Counted from the first letter of the stretch, positions 31,001 through 46,301 are shown. The stretch is DNA of 64,000 nucleotides from Nymphaea colorata (GCF_008831285.2 NC_045140.1:7252505-7316504); one strand, 5' to 3'. Numbers and translations are program-made. Notes: generated by a model not told the origin, from the sequence alone.

Positions 31001-33239
31001 GCTAAAGGGGTGAGGAAGTTGCTGGAATAAACAAATATTATTTGGTCAAGTTACAAATTTCTTGCTTGCTACCATGCTTGATTGTAAAGGAAGATAAAAA
31101 ATTTGAAGTACATGCTCCCTGCTCAATGTTCTTACGTAGAAAGTTTTGTACTTTCACTAGGTAGAAATTACATAGATTAATCTTATTAAATGTTCTGTGT
31201 AATTGTCATTTATTCTTTTATCATAGCTGATCTCTTGTTCTCTTTCTTTTGACCATTAAAATTCAGCTTTGCCCATGTATGTGCATACATCATTTATGCC
31301 TGGGTGTAGTCAGCCTCTATGAAGCCTGAGGTTAATCTCATTGCAACTCGATGACCAATTCAGTTTCTTTTTGGGTTTCAGTAAATGGTAGTCTGGTTTA
31401 GTCACTACACTTAGGTTTATATGTTAGAATATATAAAGTACACATATATATTTCAGGTTTATATACATACGTATATGTAGTCTGATATATACATGTGTAG
31501 AATGTTTGTTGTATTTTTTACGTTCATATCCATTTTATTTTCATTTTTGTCTTTTATTCCTTTGTAAGAGATATTGGACTCTGTTGGGTTCTCCAACAGC
31601 TCTTCGCTGTCTTATTTAAACCCCTTGTAACATATTCTTAAAAGAGGTTGTTTCACAGCCCTTTCTTCATTCTTGAATAGAAATTCTCTTTCATTCAGCT
31701 GTGTGATTCTTGTTGGGCTTTGATGCCCTGTTATGAATTGTTGGGCTTTGGTGCCCTGTTTATTGCTTGATATTGTGCGTTGGTGCACTGGGGCCTTAGT
31801 GCCATTGTTGTGGATCATATGCTACTGTATTGACAGTAGATTTTCCAGGACTTGGTGCCTTTATTGAACTATTTGTTGCTGTGTTATCAGCCTGCTCTTG
31901 GTGGCTTAGTGCACTGTTTTGGTTGCGTCTATGATTAAAAGTTGTGTGCCTTAGTGCACTGATTACCTTTACACTGCTAGGTGTTATGCTCTTGTTTGAA
32001 AGAGTCTCAGAGATCAAGAATTCCTAACATTATAGTATAGCTAAATAGCTTTTCTTAGTGGGGAAAACATTTTCTTAGCCTTCTATGATGTGTCACGTGT
32101 GTACATGTACAGATGCAATCATGTACTTATGTATTACTGAGGTGACATGTACCTGTAAGGAACTCAGCCGTGGATACTGTAGTTTAGGTCGCAGGCAACA
32201 TTATCTATTGGGTAACTATTGTGTAATTGATGCTCATATCTTTGTTTTTCTGATCAAATTTTTGCAATAAACTGCAAGATCTTTCCGCTCATTCTATGTT
32301 CCTATTTGTTCTTTAAGTTGCTGTAAATATCTATTGATTGTGACTTCTGTCACCATGATTTATCTCAGAAATAGTGTTTTTTTCATGTCAACTATCATTG
32401 TGTGGATTCAATTGCCGGTTCTGGTTTCATTATTTGATGAAATATCATATTCCTTTTTCCCACTCCTTTACCATATATTTTTTAAATGCTAGGTTCCAGT
32501 TTTGGGTGGAAGTATGCAGACGCTCCAGGAATGTGTAGTCCTGGAGCACCACCTCCTCCAAACCAACCTGTTCCTCTTGGGCCACCTGGTATGGGTCATC
32601 CACCAGGAACTGGACTACTGGGCATGACGCGAGCAGGTTCTCCTGTTGGTGCATCTCCAATGGCAGGGGCTTCTAAAATTGACCCAACCCAGATGCCTCG
32701 ACCATTACCCACTTCCTCCATGATAACATTTGAAACCCGTCAGAACAATCAAGCAAACCTTCCCCGGTATTTTCATGACATTTTATTTGTTCGTATTTTG
32801 TTGTTTTATCTGTAGAAGTAACTTTTTCTGCTCTTTTGCATCATCATTTTCCTTTTACCTTTTTCTCTTGCATGCGACTTTATATGCTGGAAAACATGAT
32901 ATTGCTTTGTTGTAGTTTGTACTTGTTGAAATGTCTGAGGAATTATTCTCCACATTTTTCTCTTTTGCACAAATGCTGGGAAACATGAGATTTATCCTGT
33001 TTGTACTTGTTGCAACTTGCAATGTCTGAACACTTATTTCTTCTATTGCAGCCTGCCACAAGTGACTATGTGGCCAGAGATACAGGGAATTGCAGCCCAC
33101 GGTACATGAGATGTACCGTGAATCAGGTACTTGTCTATGCCAGTTCAAATATTACTTTGGATATGAATTTATTCTTCACCTAGTTTGTACTTTTTACTAT
33201 TATTGAAGTTCGTTTTTCATCTAAATGTTTCCAGATTCC
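25092..33239 (+). CDS. SEC24: SEC24-like COPII coat protein, 5' part (CEF type)
   Basis: SEC24 is the cargo-selecting subunit of the COPII coat at ER exit sites. Four exons are seen: 25092-25987, 32493-32766, 33052-33126 and from 33235 into the gap. Exon 1 encodes the long Pro/Gly/Gln-rich N-terminal region typical of SEC24. Exon 2 ends with GASKIDPTQMPRPLPTSSMI and TFETRQNNQAN. Exon 3 is PATSDYVARDTGNCSPRYMR then CTVNQ, followed by IP, just before the zinc-finger domain. The SKIDPxQ...ETRQ and RDTGNCSPRYMRCT blocks match the At4g32640/CEF subtype. Reading straight through needs one extra C at each of three C runs: near 25405, 32522 and 32757. The start MASSAPRPGYPGHPQGPP fits the family. The zinc finger, trunk, helical and gelsolin parts are missing beyond the gap. 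Confidence 0.85.
26714..26752 (+). repeat. (TA)n(TG)n microsatellite
   Basis: TATATATATA followed by TGTGTGTGTGTGTG. Confidence 0.9.
27322..27424 (+). repeat. Tandem duplication, about 50-bp unit
   Basis: GGACTCTTTCACCATCGGCC through GAGACAGGGAGGCT is present twice in tandem. The first copy has an extra GCTGGA. Confidence 0.85.
27586..27860. mobile_element. GGGCC-rich hAT-like miniature element
   Basis: It begins AGGGGTGGGCATCGGGCCCG and ends with GGCCTGGTACCCAGGCTT. Both ends are GGGCC-rich and the middle is AT-rich. The flanks carry the direct repeat TACTCGCCTCT (27575-27585 and 27860-27870), so a target duplication of about 8-11 bp is present. Length, end type and duplication size fit a non-autonomous hAT-like element. 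It has no coding capacity. Confidence 0.75.
28558..28656 (+). repeat. Purine-only tract of about 100 bases
   Basis: Almost uninterrupted A/G (GAGGAAAGAGGGAAAGAGAG ... AAAAAAAAAAAAG). Long open frames in and around it come from this composition. Confidence 0.85.
31422..32029 (+). mobile_element. 608-bp solo LTR in SEC24 intron
   Basis: It begins TGTTAGAATATATAAAG and ends AATTCCTAACA, with inverted TGTTAG/CTAACA ends. It is flanked by the 5-bp target duplication TTATA (31417-31421 and 32030-32034). There is no internal region, primer site or second LTR, so it is a solo LTR left by recombination. The second half contains repeated words such as TTGGGCTTTG(A/G)TGCCCTG and TTAGTGCACTG. Confidence 0.88.
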
Positions 33240-33339
33240 NNNNNNNNNNNNNNNNNNNNNNNNNNNNNNNNNNNNNNNNNNNNNNNNNNNNNNNNNNNNN
33301 NNNNNNNNNNNNNNNNNNNNNNNNNNNNNNNNNNNNNNN
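33240..33339. other. Assembly gap, exactly 100 N
   Basis: A second placeholder gap. It cuts SEC24 five bases into its fourth exon. The sequence after it starts inside the leader of copia A, which is unrelated to SEC24, so the two sides need not be neighbours. Confidence 0.98.
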
Positions 33340-33437
33340 CAAGCGCCTCACGCTCCGCCCTTCTGACGACGCCGTGTCTTCCACGCTGCAGTTGCTCCCT
33401 GCCCTTGTTGCTCTCGTCGTTGTGTGGGTCTGTCATT

Positions 33438-34922
33438 ATGGCAGCCTCTTCTTCCTCATCGATGGTCAGTCAAACTGAAATCGGGACTGAGACCCGAGAA
33501 CATTCCTGTGCAGGTTATTACTCTTCGCCTCACAAAGGAGAACTATTTCTCGTGGTCGCCGGCTATGACTATGGGGATTGCTGGCCGTGGTCGGATGGCC
33601 TATATCGACGGGAGCAACCCTGAACCAGCAAGAACAAGTGATGTGTGGCACACTTGGTTCCTTGAGGACAATCAAGTAAAAACGTGGATTGTCAACTCTG
33701 TCTCTGCTGAGATTCAACCTCTTATCCTTCGGAAGAAGACTGCACAGGACATGTGGGTGGTCCTTGAGCAAATGTATGGCCAGAAGAAGACGGCCATTCG
33801 CACTTATCAAGTAATGAAGACTGTTTATAACCTCCGCCAAGGGAACTCTTCTGTTGCAAAATACTATGGGGCTTTGAAAGCCAAGTGGGAAGAACTTGAC
33901 TATCACTCTGATATTCCGTGGCACTGTCCCCAAGATCAGGCACTTTACATGCCCATAAATGGGAAAACAAAGTGTTCCTCTTTTTAGCTGGCTTAAATGA
34001 TGAGTTTGAAGGTGTTCGGAGCCAGATTCTGAATTCTGGAGAGGTGTCCAGTATTGAAGATGTATACTCGGTTGTTGAAGCAGAAGAACAGAGAAGGCTG
34101 GTCACCAATGAAAGCAAGAGGGATCTTGGTCTCTCTCATGAGAGATCAGCCCTTGTGAGCCGTGGACCTGGAGGCTTGGCTAGACCCCCTCGCCGATGCA
34201 CACACTGCAAGAAGACGGGTCACATCGTCGATTACTGTTGGGATCTCTATCCAGACAAGAAAGGAAATAGAGGGAGGTCTTCTAGTGGGAAAACACCTGG
34301 GCCTGAGGTGCCCAAATCCAGTGGGGAAAAACTTTCTATTTCGGCTGATCAGCTTCGTGAACTAAAGGCTTATTGGGCAGGATCGATGTCAACAAGATTG
34401 AGACCTCAGAGGAAACTACAACTAATCATGCTCTTGCAGTTATTGGCAATAAAGGTAACTCTTCTGTGGGGAAATGGATTGTCGATAGTGGTGCTACTCA
34501 TCACATGACAGGTAATCCAAAATGTTTCATAAGTATAAGTTGTCCTCGGGAAGGGAACGTGTTTCTCTTGCAGATGGTTCCTCTACCTGTGTGGCAGGCG
34601 AAGGCACTCTGTCGTTGTTGGACAAATTTCATGTGCATGGCGCATTACTGTCCCCCAGTTTCCTTTAAATCTCTTGTCAGTCAGTAGACTTACTAAAGAA
34701 TTGAATTGTGAACTTATTTTCTCTGCCGATCGCTGTGTTTTGCAGGACTGGTGACAGGGAAGAGGATTGGGATTGGTTTAGCTTCTGATGGATATATCGT
34801 CTTCCCATACGTGTGGCTACTGCTCTGTTGACAGCGATCCGCAAGACAGATAAGAGAAGAGAGATTGTCTTCAGTCCTTTATGTACTGGGATGAACGTTT
34901 TGGGCATTTACCTTTGGGATTT
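33438..34922 (+). pseudogene. Copia A gag and protease (right-arm copy)
   Basis: Same content as 15786-17277: start MAASSSSSMVSQTEIGTET, copia Gag, zinc knuckle CTHCKKTGHIVDYC, protease WIVDSGATHHMTGN. It carries the gag frame changes seen in the left arm. It also has extra single-base losses (near 34374, 34521, 34667, 34747 and 34793) that are absent there. The extra losses lie at the start of contig 3. It ends where element B is inserted. Confidence 0.88.
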
Positions 34923-35023
34923 TGTTAAGATGTGTTTATATTCAGTTTTAGGTTTAAGAGGGTACTTTTGTAATAACTTTTCCTTTAGATGTTTCTCTTG
35001 TAACTTCTCTCTCTCCTCTAGTC

Positions 35024-35031
35024 TATATAAA
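35024..35031 (+). promoter_or_regulatory. TATA box of copia B 5' LTR (right arm)
   Basis: TATATAAA in sense orientation within the 5' LTR. It is the same site as 15677-15684. Confidence 0.6.
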
Positions 35032-35815
35032 GAGGAGTTAGGGCAGATTCGAGGTTAATCAAAGATTATTCCTTTCTAATCTTATCATGGTATCAGAGCA
35101 GCAGCCGTCTCCTCCTCCTTGGCGCGCCGATTGAGCGGCGCCGCCCGCGCCTGACCGCGCCCCATCGCTGCGCTTCCTCCACCCGCTCGTGTCCACCCAT
35201 CTCCGCCCGTCGCTGACCTCTCACCCGACGCCTCCGCCAGTCACTGTCCTGACCTCTCCGCCCGACGCCTCGCCCGTCGCTGACCTCTCCACCCGACGCC
35301 TCCGCCTGTCGCTGACCTCTCCGCCCGACGCCTCCGCCCGTTGCTGTCTTCTCCGCCGACGCCTCGTCAGCTGTTGCAGTCATCTTCGCCGCTGCCCGCC
35401 GTGGCTGTCACCTCCGCCCCGCCGCCGTCCGTCGCTGTTGCTTCTCCGCTGGCGCTGAATCGCCGCTGCACGCTGCATCGCCTCTGCTGTCTCCACCACT
35501 CTCCTCTGCTTCGCCGCTGCCCTGCACGCTGATTTTCTTCTCAGCGTCTTCGCTGCATCGCCTCTGCTGTCTCCACCACTCTCCTCTGCTCCGCCGCTGC
35601 TCTGCACGCTGATTTTCCTCTCAGCGTCTTAGCTGTCGCCTCTGGTAATCTGTCTTCGTTCAGTTCTGTTGTTGCCTCTTCCAGCCGATCAGACTTATGG
35701 ATTGCTGCCTGTGTTAACTGCTTCATGATCAGCATGTTGTCTTTCGATATGTGATTGTCTTCTTTTTGCCTGCACTTCCTATTCCGTGGCTCGGTTTCCT
35801 CCATTGTGTTGAGCG

Positions 35816-38800
35816 ATGTCTGAAATTAGCAGCGGCGCTAATACCTCTTCCTTTGTGTCGTCGGGAGAGATGAAGAGTTCCCCATTTTCCAGCTTTATCA
35901 CCAAAATGGATGGGGTAATTACGAGATGTGGGCCATGCAAGTAAAAAGAACCTGATCGCTCATGAGAAGGAACATCTTATATTGGAGCCCGAGCCCGTAC
36001 AGAAGGTAGGAAAATATACTACTTGGTTTAAAGATAATTCGTTGGTTATGGTATGGATTGTTGGTACTCTTACTCAAGACATTGCCAATGAAGTCCTGCA
36101 TAAGGAAAGTGCAAAGGATATGTGGGATTCCCTTGCAGCCACCTATTCACAAGCAAGGAATGAAACAAGAATTATGCAGCTTCATCATGATATTCATCAG
36201 ATGCGCCAAGATGGTCGCCCTCTACATACTTATTATTCTAGTCTCAAGTCCATGTTTGAGAGACTAAACAGCTACTTTCCTGCATGTAAGTGTGAACAAC
36301 AGAAGGCATACAGAGATATGCTTATGGTCGGAGTATTTCTGTCTGGATTAGACTCTGTTTATGAATCAGCAAAGAATCAGATGCTCACTAGTCCCTCGAT
36401 TCCTCCTATTGATGAAGCTTATAGTAGGCTAAGCAGAATTCCAATCCCTTCATCGACTGTTCTTGATACCACTTCTGCTATGCTTGCTACTCGTGGCAGA
36501 GGTGGGTCCCTCTTTGCCAGAGGACGAGGATACCGTGGCCGTGGCAATACCCCTTCGCGCCCAGTATGTCAGTTTTGTCATCGCATTGGTCACACTGTGG
36601 ATAAGTGTTGGCAGAAACATGGTCGTCCAGCTGTTGCCAATCAGACTGTTTTTACTGATTCTCCAGAGCAGCCTAAGACTCAGCATCCTGTTTCCTCCAG
36701 TGAGTTACGTGCAGATGATATTATCTCTCAGTTGAGACACTTGATTGGAGATAGACCTCAACAAGCTCCTGATCCGACCACCTCTACTATCACTACTGCT
36801 GCCAGTGCATCTTCATCTGGTATGTATTCTGACACTACAGATTGGCTCATTGATTCGGGTGCATCGACACATCTCTGTGGAGACAAGGCACAGTTTACTT
36901 CTTATGTCCCTACTCCACCTGGTCGCTCGGTTATTCTAGCAGATGGCAAATATTCTCCCGTTGTTGGACTTGGAGAGGTCCAACTTACTTCATCATTACC
37001 ATTGCAACATGTTCTTCATGCACCAGAATTCCCACATAGCCTACTATCTATCAGTCAGATTACCAGAGATTTAAACTGTCGTGCGATATTTGACTCCTCT
37101 TCTCTTGTGTTTCAGGATATACTGACGGGCAGGGTGATTGGCAGTGGCCGTGAACAGGGAGGTCTTTACAGGCTAGTGCATCCCTTTCCCTTTGCTGGGT
37201 CTACCTCTGCAGGGTCGTCCTCATCCTCGGCTTATACTTGGCATTTACGTTTTGGACATCTACCGTTTCAGAAACTGCTGCATGTTCTTCCTCAGCTGTC
37301 TCCTAAGTCTTCTTTTCAATGCGAGTCTTGTCAGTTGGGCAAACACCATCGGTCATCCTTTCCTCCGCGGCCCAGTCGAAGTAGCCATTCTGTGTTTGAG
37401 TTACTTCATTTTGATGTTTGGGGTCCGAGTCGTACACCTGCTCTTCAAGGTCATCGATATTATCTTGTTGCTGTCGATGACTATAGTCGTGTTAGTTGGG
37501 TTTTTCTTATGAAGCATAAATCTGAAGTGGGTCATGTAATCAAAAATTTTATCAATGAAATTCTGACTCAGTTTGATACTTGTGTCAAAATTGTGCGCTC
37601 TGACAATGCTCTTGAGTTCTGTGCTTCCTCTTTGGAACAATTTTTCAGGGATAAGGGTATCATCCACCAAACTTCTTGTGCCTATACCTCCCAACAAAAT
37701 GGGGTTGCTGAACGGAAACACCGTCATATTCTTGATGTTGCCAGAACCATTATCATACATAGCCATGTTCCCCATTCTTACTGGGGCGATGCTGTTCTCA
37801 CAGCATGCTATCTTATTAATCGTATGCCGTCATCTGTGTTGGGAGACCTTATTCCTATCTCTGTCCTCTTTCCTGACAGAGACTTGTTTTCTGTTCCACC
37901 TCGTGTTTTTGGATGTGTTGCCTTTGTTCAGTTGCTTGGTCCTGGGCGAGATAAGTTGTCTCCTCGGGCCATCAAAACGATCTTTGTTGGTTATTCCCGC
38001 ACTCAAAAGGGATATCGATGTTATGATCCTTCTACTCGTCGGTATTATGTGAGTGCTGATGTTACATTTTTTGAATCAACCTCTTTCTTCTCCCCAAATG
38101 GAACTCAATTAAGGGCGTCTGAATTAAATGATGAAGTCCAATTTCCTCTACCTCTCATGAGTTGTCCAAACCCAGTTGATCCACGTTTTGGGGCTGTCTA
38201 CCAACGTCGTACTAAGCCTGCTGCGCCTGTTCAATGTGCACCTGTGCCTTCACCCAGCACGCCCAAGGTAATTCCTGACACAAACTCAACTGACAATGTT
38301 TTATGTAATGATGACATAGGAGTATGTCACGAGCATGTTCCTGCTCCTAATGAACTTGATATGCCCATTGCTCAAAGGAAAGGCAAACGCAGTTGCACTT
38401 TGCATCCTATCTCTGGTCATTTATCCATGGATAGACTCACCCCTATGTACCGACAGTTTGTCAAGGGGCTGTCGGCTATTGCTCTTCCACAGAATCCCAT
38501 GGATGCTCTCTCTGATCCCAAATGGGCAGCAGCTATGCAAGAAGAGATGGATGCTCTTCAGTCTAGAGGCACCTGGACACTTGTTACTCCTTCAGCTGAT
38601 GCAGCCATTGTTGGTTGCAGATGGGTCTTTACTATCAAATACAGAGCAGATGGCAGTATTGACAGATATAAGGCTCGTCTGGTTGCAAAAGGCTATACCC
38701 AAACTTATGGGGTTGATTATTATGATACCTTCTCTCCTGTGGCACGACATGCTTCTTTACAGATTCTCCTTGCTGTGGCTGTCAGCAAGAATTGGTCTCT

Positions 38801-40019
38801 CTCACAGCTTGATGTCAAAAATGCCTTTCTCTATGGTGACTTACATGAAGAAGTGTATATGCAGCAACCACCAGGGTTTGTTGCTGAGGGGGGGTGTCAG
38901 AAAGTGTGCAGATTGAGAAAGGCGATTTATGGTCTGAAACAGAGTCCTCGAGCTTGGTTTCAGAAATTGTCAGAGAATATTGAGAATGAGGGCTTCAGAC
39001 GTTCTTCGGCCGACCATTCCCTCTTTGTCAAGAAGACTTCTACAGGTACGGTGATAGTTCTTGTCTATGTTGATGATATCATTGTTACAGGGGATGATGA
39101 TAAGGGGATTTCCAACATCAAGGATGTCCTTGGACAACACTTTGTCACCAAGGACCTTGGTGAACTACGTTATTTCCTTGGTATTGAGTTTGCCAGAAAT
39201 CAAAAGGGCCTTATCATGTGCCAGAGGAAATACGTTACTGATGTTTTGCAAGAGACAGGGATGCTGGGGTGTCGGCCTGCATCCACGCCTATGGATATCA
39301 ATACCCGCTTGTATGATGATGATACTGAAGATGTTGATGCGAGACAGTATAGAGGGATTGTTGGGAAGCTCCTATACATCACTGTTACTCGACCTGACAT
39401 TGCCTATGCTGTTAGCAGAGTGAGTCAATTTATGGATAAGCCCAAGAAAGTTCATTGGGATGCTGCTATGATGATTATTAGGTATCTAAAGAATTCACCA
39501 GGAACGGGACTCTTCTTTCAGAATGGTACCTCACTCACTATATCTGTGTATGTTGATGCCGACTATGCAGGATGCCCCTCGGACAGAAAATCCACTACTG
39601 GATTTTGTGTGTTTATTGGATCCAACTTGGTTACATGGAAGAGTAAGAAGCAAACTGTGGTTGCCAGATCAAGTGCAGAATCTGAGTATAGAGCTATGGC
39701 TCAGGGTACTGCTGAAGTTATGTGGGTTAGATCCCTGATGTTGGATCTTACTGTCGAAGTGCCTCTTCCTATGCAACTGTTATGTGATAACAAAGCTGCA
39801 CTGTTTATTGCTAATAATCCGGCTTTTCATGAAAGAACCAAGCATGTTGAAGTAGATTGTCACTATACTAGAGACATGATTCAAAAGGGGTTTGTAAGTA
39901 CTTCACACATTTCAACTACAGGGCAAACGGCTGATATCTTTACTAAGACTCTTGCAAGGGGACCATTCCAAAGCTGCTGTTCCAAGTTGAGCCTATTTGA
40001 CATATACGCTCCAACTTGA
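35816..40019 (+). CDS. Copia B gag-pol polyprotein (right-arm copy, two 1-base losses)
   Basis: Same polyprotein as 10681-14886, but 4204 instead of 4206 bases long. One G is missing in GGATGGGG near 35914 and one T in GAACCTGATC near 35952. The frame shifts over the first 45 codons and is then open from LIAHEKEHL to the stop, identical to the left-arm protein. Domains are as there: zinc knuckle, protease DSGAS, integrase, RT with YVDDIIVTG and RNase H. The left-arm reading is probably the true one, because its frame is intact and this copy is near a contig end. Confidence 0.9.
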
Positions 40020-40196
40020 GGGGGAGTGTTAAGATGTGTTTATATTCAGTTTTAGGTTTAAGAGGGTACTTTTGTAATAACTTTTCCTTTAGATGTTTCT
40101 CTTGTAACTTCTCTCTCTCCTCTAGTCTATATAAAGAGGAGTTAGGGCAGATTTCGAGGTTAATCAAAGATTATTCTTTCTAATCTTATCAGATTT

Positions 40197-43025
40197 TGAA
40201 ACATTTGTTTCCAGACTTGTGTTCCTCCTTTGATTTGTCTTCCATTTCTTGTAATGTTTGTCAGTTTGCCAAACATGTCAGGGCGTCGTACCCTCTTTCT
40301 ACTAGTTGTGTTAATGAAGCTTTTTCCCTGATTCACTCTGAAGTATAGGGACCTTCGGGAATTCATACCCGTCAAGGTTTTCAATATTTTATCACTTTCA
40401 TTGATGATTTCTCTCGTGCTACATTTGTGTACTTGTTAAAAGACCACAGTGAGGTTCCTCGTATCATCGAGACATTCATTCTTCTTGTGCATACCCAATA
40501 TGGTGCGAATGTTAAAACTTTCCGGTCCGATAATTCCCGTGAATACATGTGTCAGTCTGTTGAGGAGTTTCTTAGACAAAAGGGGATTGTTCATGAGACA
40601 TCTTGTAGTTACACCCCCCCTCAAAATGGGGTAGCTGAAAGGAAAAATCGTCAACTTCTTAATGTCACCAGGGCTCTTTTGTTTCAGAGAAATCTTCCTA
40701 AACACTATTGGGGTGATGCAGTTCTTACTAGTGCCTATCTTATTAACCGCATGCCCAGACGTGTTTTGAATGGTAGGACTCCCCACTCGTTACTTCCTGG
40801 CAATCGTCCACCGTTCCTACTTCCTCCTCGTGTTTTTGGTTGTGTATGTTTTATCCATGATCACAGTCCAAATGTCAAGAAACTTGATCCTAGATCTATC
40901 AAAGGTGTCATTGTTGGATACTCTCCTACGCAAAAAGGATACAAATGTATTGATCCTATTACTGGTCGAGTTTATGTTACGAGGGATGTTACCTTCTTGG
41001 AACATGCCTCTTACTTTGGTGAGAATCCTTTTCAGGGGGGGCAGTTTGTGGGCAGGGAAGAGTATTCTCAGAGACAGGAACTTCAGTTTACAGATTTTTT
41101 GGACTACAAGAAAGCAGAATCGCTTACTACTGTTGATGTGCCTGAGAAAGAGGAAAGGTGTGACACTAGCATTGAGAAGGAAGGCCCTCGGTTGTTTGGA
41201 CAGTTCTACTCTAGACGAGGTACTCGGACAGAGATGATGACTTGTGATGCTAGATCTACTTCAAATCCCAATGCCACTCCTTCTCTGGATGAACCAAGTC
41301 CTACCGTGGAGACTGTGGAGACTCATGATGAGGTTGAAAAGAAGAATGAAGATCTTCCCATTGCCCTGAGAAAGGGTGTCAGGTCATGTACTCAACATCC
41401 CATTGGTAATTTTGTATCTTATTCCAGACTTGGAAAAGATTACAAGTGTTTTGTTTCTACTCTTTCTTTGGCTGTGATCCCCAGGACTGTTGCTGAAGCT
41501 CAAAGTGACTCCAGGTGGGCTGATGCAATGAAAGAAGAAATAGATGCCCTGAGAAGAAATATGACATGGGAAGTGGTGAAGATTCCTGAAGCCGCTCACC
41601 TAGTTGGATCCAAATGGGTGTATACCATCAAGTACAAACCAGATGGGAGTGTTGAAAGATATAAAGCTCGACTTGTGGCCAAGGGATTTAGCCAGAAATA
41701 TGGAATTGATTACTTGAAGACCTTTGCGCTTGTTGCGAAAATGAAGACAGTCAGAGTTGTTATATCCCTAGCTGTGATGAAGGAGTGGAAGATGTACCAA
41801 CTAGATGTTAGGAATGCCTTCCTCAATGGTGACCTCGAAGAAGAAATATATATGCATATGCCTCTAAGATATGAAGAACCAGAGAAATGTTGTAAGCTGA
41901 AAAAGGCCTTATATGGCCTCAAGCAGTCACCCAGAGCATGGTTCGAACGACTGAGACGAGTAATGCAACATCATGGGTACAAACAAGGGAATGGAGACCA
42001 CACTCTATTCGTGAAGAAAAAGGAGGGAAGAGTCACTCTTTTACTTGTCTATGTGGATGACATGATTGTCACAGGCAATGATGAGGAGGAGATTATCAAG
42101 TTAAAAGGGTTACTGGCTACGGAATTTGATCTCAAGGATCTTGGCAAGCTGAGGTATTTTCTTGGTATTGAGATTGCTAGATCGAGTACTGGTCTTGTGC
42201 TAAACCAAAGGAAATACACATTAGATCTGTTGGAAGATACTGGTAAGTTGGGGTGTAGGCCTGCTTCTACCCCACTTGACATCGGGCACAAGTTGAGTCT
42301 TAGGGATGGAGAGCTGCTCCTTGAAGAAGCTAAGGGAAGATATCAACGTCTGGTTGGGAAGTTGATTTACCTTACCCTCACGAGACCTGATATCACTTTC
42401 GCGGTCAATGTATTGAGTCAATTCATGCATGCTCCTACTGATGCACATCTGAAGGCTGTGGACAGAGTATTATGTTACTTGAAGAGAAATCCTGGTAAGG
42501 GACTCTTGTATGTAAAACAAGAGACTGTAGAGGTCGAGGGGTATTCAGATGCAGACTGGGCAGGATGTGCTGACACCAGACGATCTACTACAGGGTACTG
42601 TGTCTTACCTGAGAGGAAACCTTGCAGTATGGAGGAGCAAGAGACAGGATGTATGTTCTTGATTTAGTGCAGAGGCAGAATATAGAGCCGTTGCGATGGG
42701 AGTGTCAGAGTTACTATGGTTGAAAATATTGTTGACTGATATTGGCATAAAGATTGAAGGACGTATGAAGATGTACTATGATAACAAGTCTGCAATCAAT
42801 CTAGCCAACAACCCTGTTCTACACGACAGAACCAAGCATGTTGAGATTGATCGTCACTTTATTTGTGAAAGAATTGATGCCAAAGAGTTGATCCTTCCTT
42901 ACATGAAGTTTGAAGACCAAACCGTTGATGTTCTAACGAAGGCTCTATCCTCAACTTCGTTCGAGAGAAATGTATCCAAGTTGGGCATGTTTGATATGTA
43001 TGCTCAACTTGAGGGGGAGTGTTGA
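40197..43025 (+). pseudogene. Copia A integrase, reverse transcriptase and RNase H (right-arm copy)
   Basis: Same as 7675-10508, with the same stops and frame changes: TAG at 40346-40348 in place of W, and TGA at 42660-42662 in place of R. The long open block 40427-42667 is identical in protein to the left arm. It contains QNGVAERKN, WVYTIKYKPDGSVERYK and YVDDMIVTG. Identical defects in both arms mean they predate the duplication or, more likely, that there is only one locus. Confidence 0.9.
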
Positions 43026-43258
43026 CGGATATTGGTGTACGGGTCCAGGTCTAGACCCGATCCAGTATGTCCTAATTAGGGCATACTTATACCATTGTAA
43101 CCCTAATATTCAATGTGAATGAAATATTAAGAGAGAGAGTGTCTGGCTGCTAGTGGGCACCAGCTCCTCCTCATTCGTGGTTTTTTTCCTCTTGTTGAGG
43201 GTTTTTCCACGTTACATCTTGTTCCTCGTTTTCTTTTCTCTGTGTTCGTGTTTCTACA
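43020..43258 (+). mobile_element. Copia A 3' LTR (right-arm copy)
   Basis: A 239-bp LTR from TGTTGACGGATATTG to GTTTCTACA after the tract TTGAGGGGGAG. Identical length to 7442-7680. Confidence 0.9.
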
Positions 43259-46002
<2,744 letters not shown>

Positions 46003-46301
46003 TAGCGCTATCTGAATGGCTGTATTTTGTTTATCAACAGTAAGCATCCAAAAGTTGATTCCAGCCTTCCGAAGCAGATCGATTGTTTCAGGAACACCTT
46101 CCTGCAATGACATCCAAAAGAAAACAAGCACAATCTACTTAAGTCAAACCGGAAGGAAAGCTCTCGCAAGAAACAATACCCCCCAGAGAAGGAAAAAGAG
46201 AATCACCTTTCTTCTATTGCAGCAACTCCAAGAACCAAGACTGCAACTCCAAGAACCTCAAGACTGTGTTCCAAACGTTGGCAAACTTCAGCACTTCTCC
46301 A
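46003..46301 (-). pseudogene. ALA2-type P4-ATPase fragment (right-arm copy)
   Basis: Minus-strand exons at 46207-46301 (WRSAEVCQRLEHSLEVLGVA...) and about 46003-46107 ([35 protein letters not shown]). The in-frame VLGVA duplication, the Gly-to-Val change in the TGD motif and the interruption by the TCGAG-rich repeat are the same as at 4414-4711. They are therefore properties of the locus and not sequencing noise. Confidence 0.85.

Larger units (their letters stand above)
25988..32492 (+). other. 6.5 kb first intron of SEC24, transposon-loaded
   Basis: GT-AG intron (donor gtaaga, acceptor aaatgctag). It holds a TA/TG microsatellite (26714-26752), degenerate ACAGATTA-type repeats (about 26860-27240), a tandem duplication (27322-27424), a hAT-like miniature element (27586-27860), a purine-only tract (about 28558-28656) and a solo LTR (31422-32029). 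No other gene is recognised. 28870-31400 shows nothing I can name. Confidence 0.7.
34923..40191 (+). mobile_element. Copia element B (right-arm copy)
   Basis: Same element as 10509-15785. LTRs are 34923-35087 and 40027-40191. The target duplication GATTT is at 34918-34922 and 40192-40196. The primer site TGGTATCAGAGC is at 35088-35099. The 5' LTR here differs from the 3' LTR by one lost T and one extra C. Both LTRs of the left-arm copy lack those differences, so they are probably consensus errors. Confidence 0.93.
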
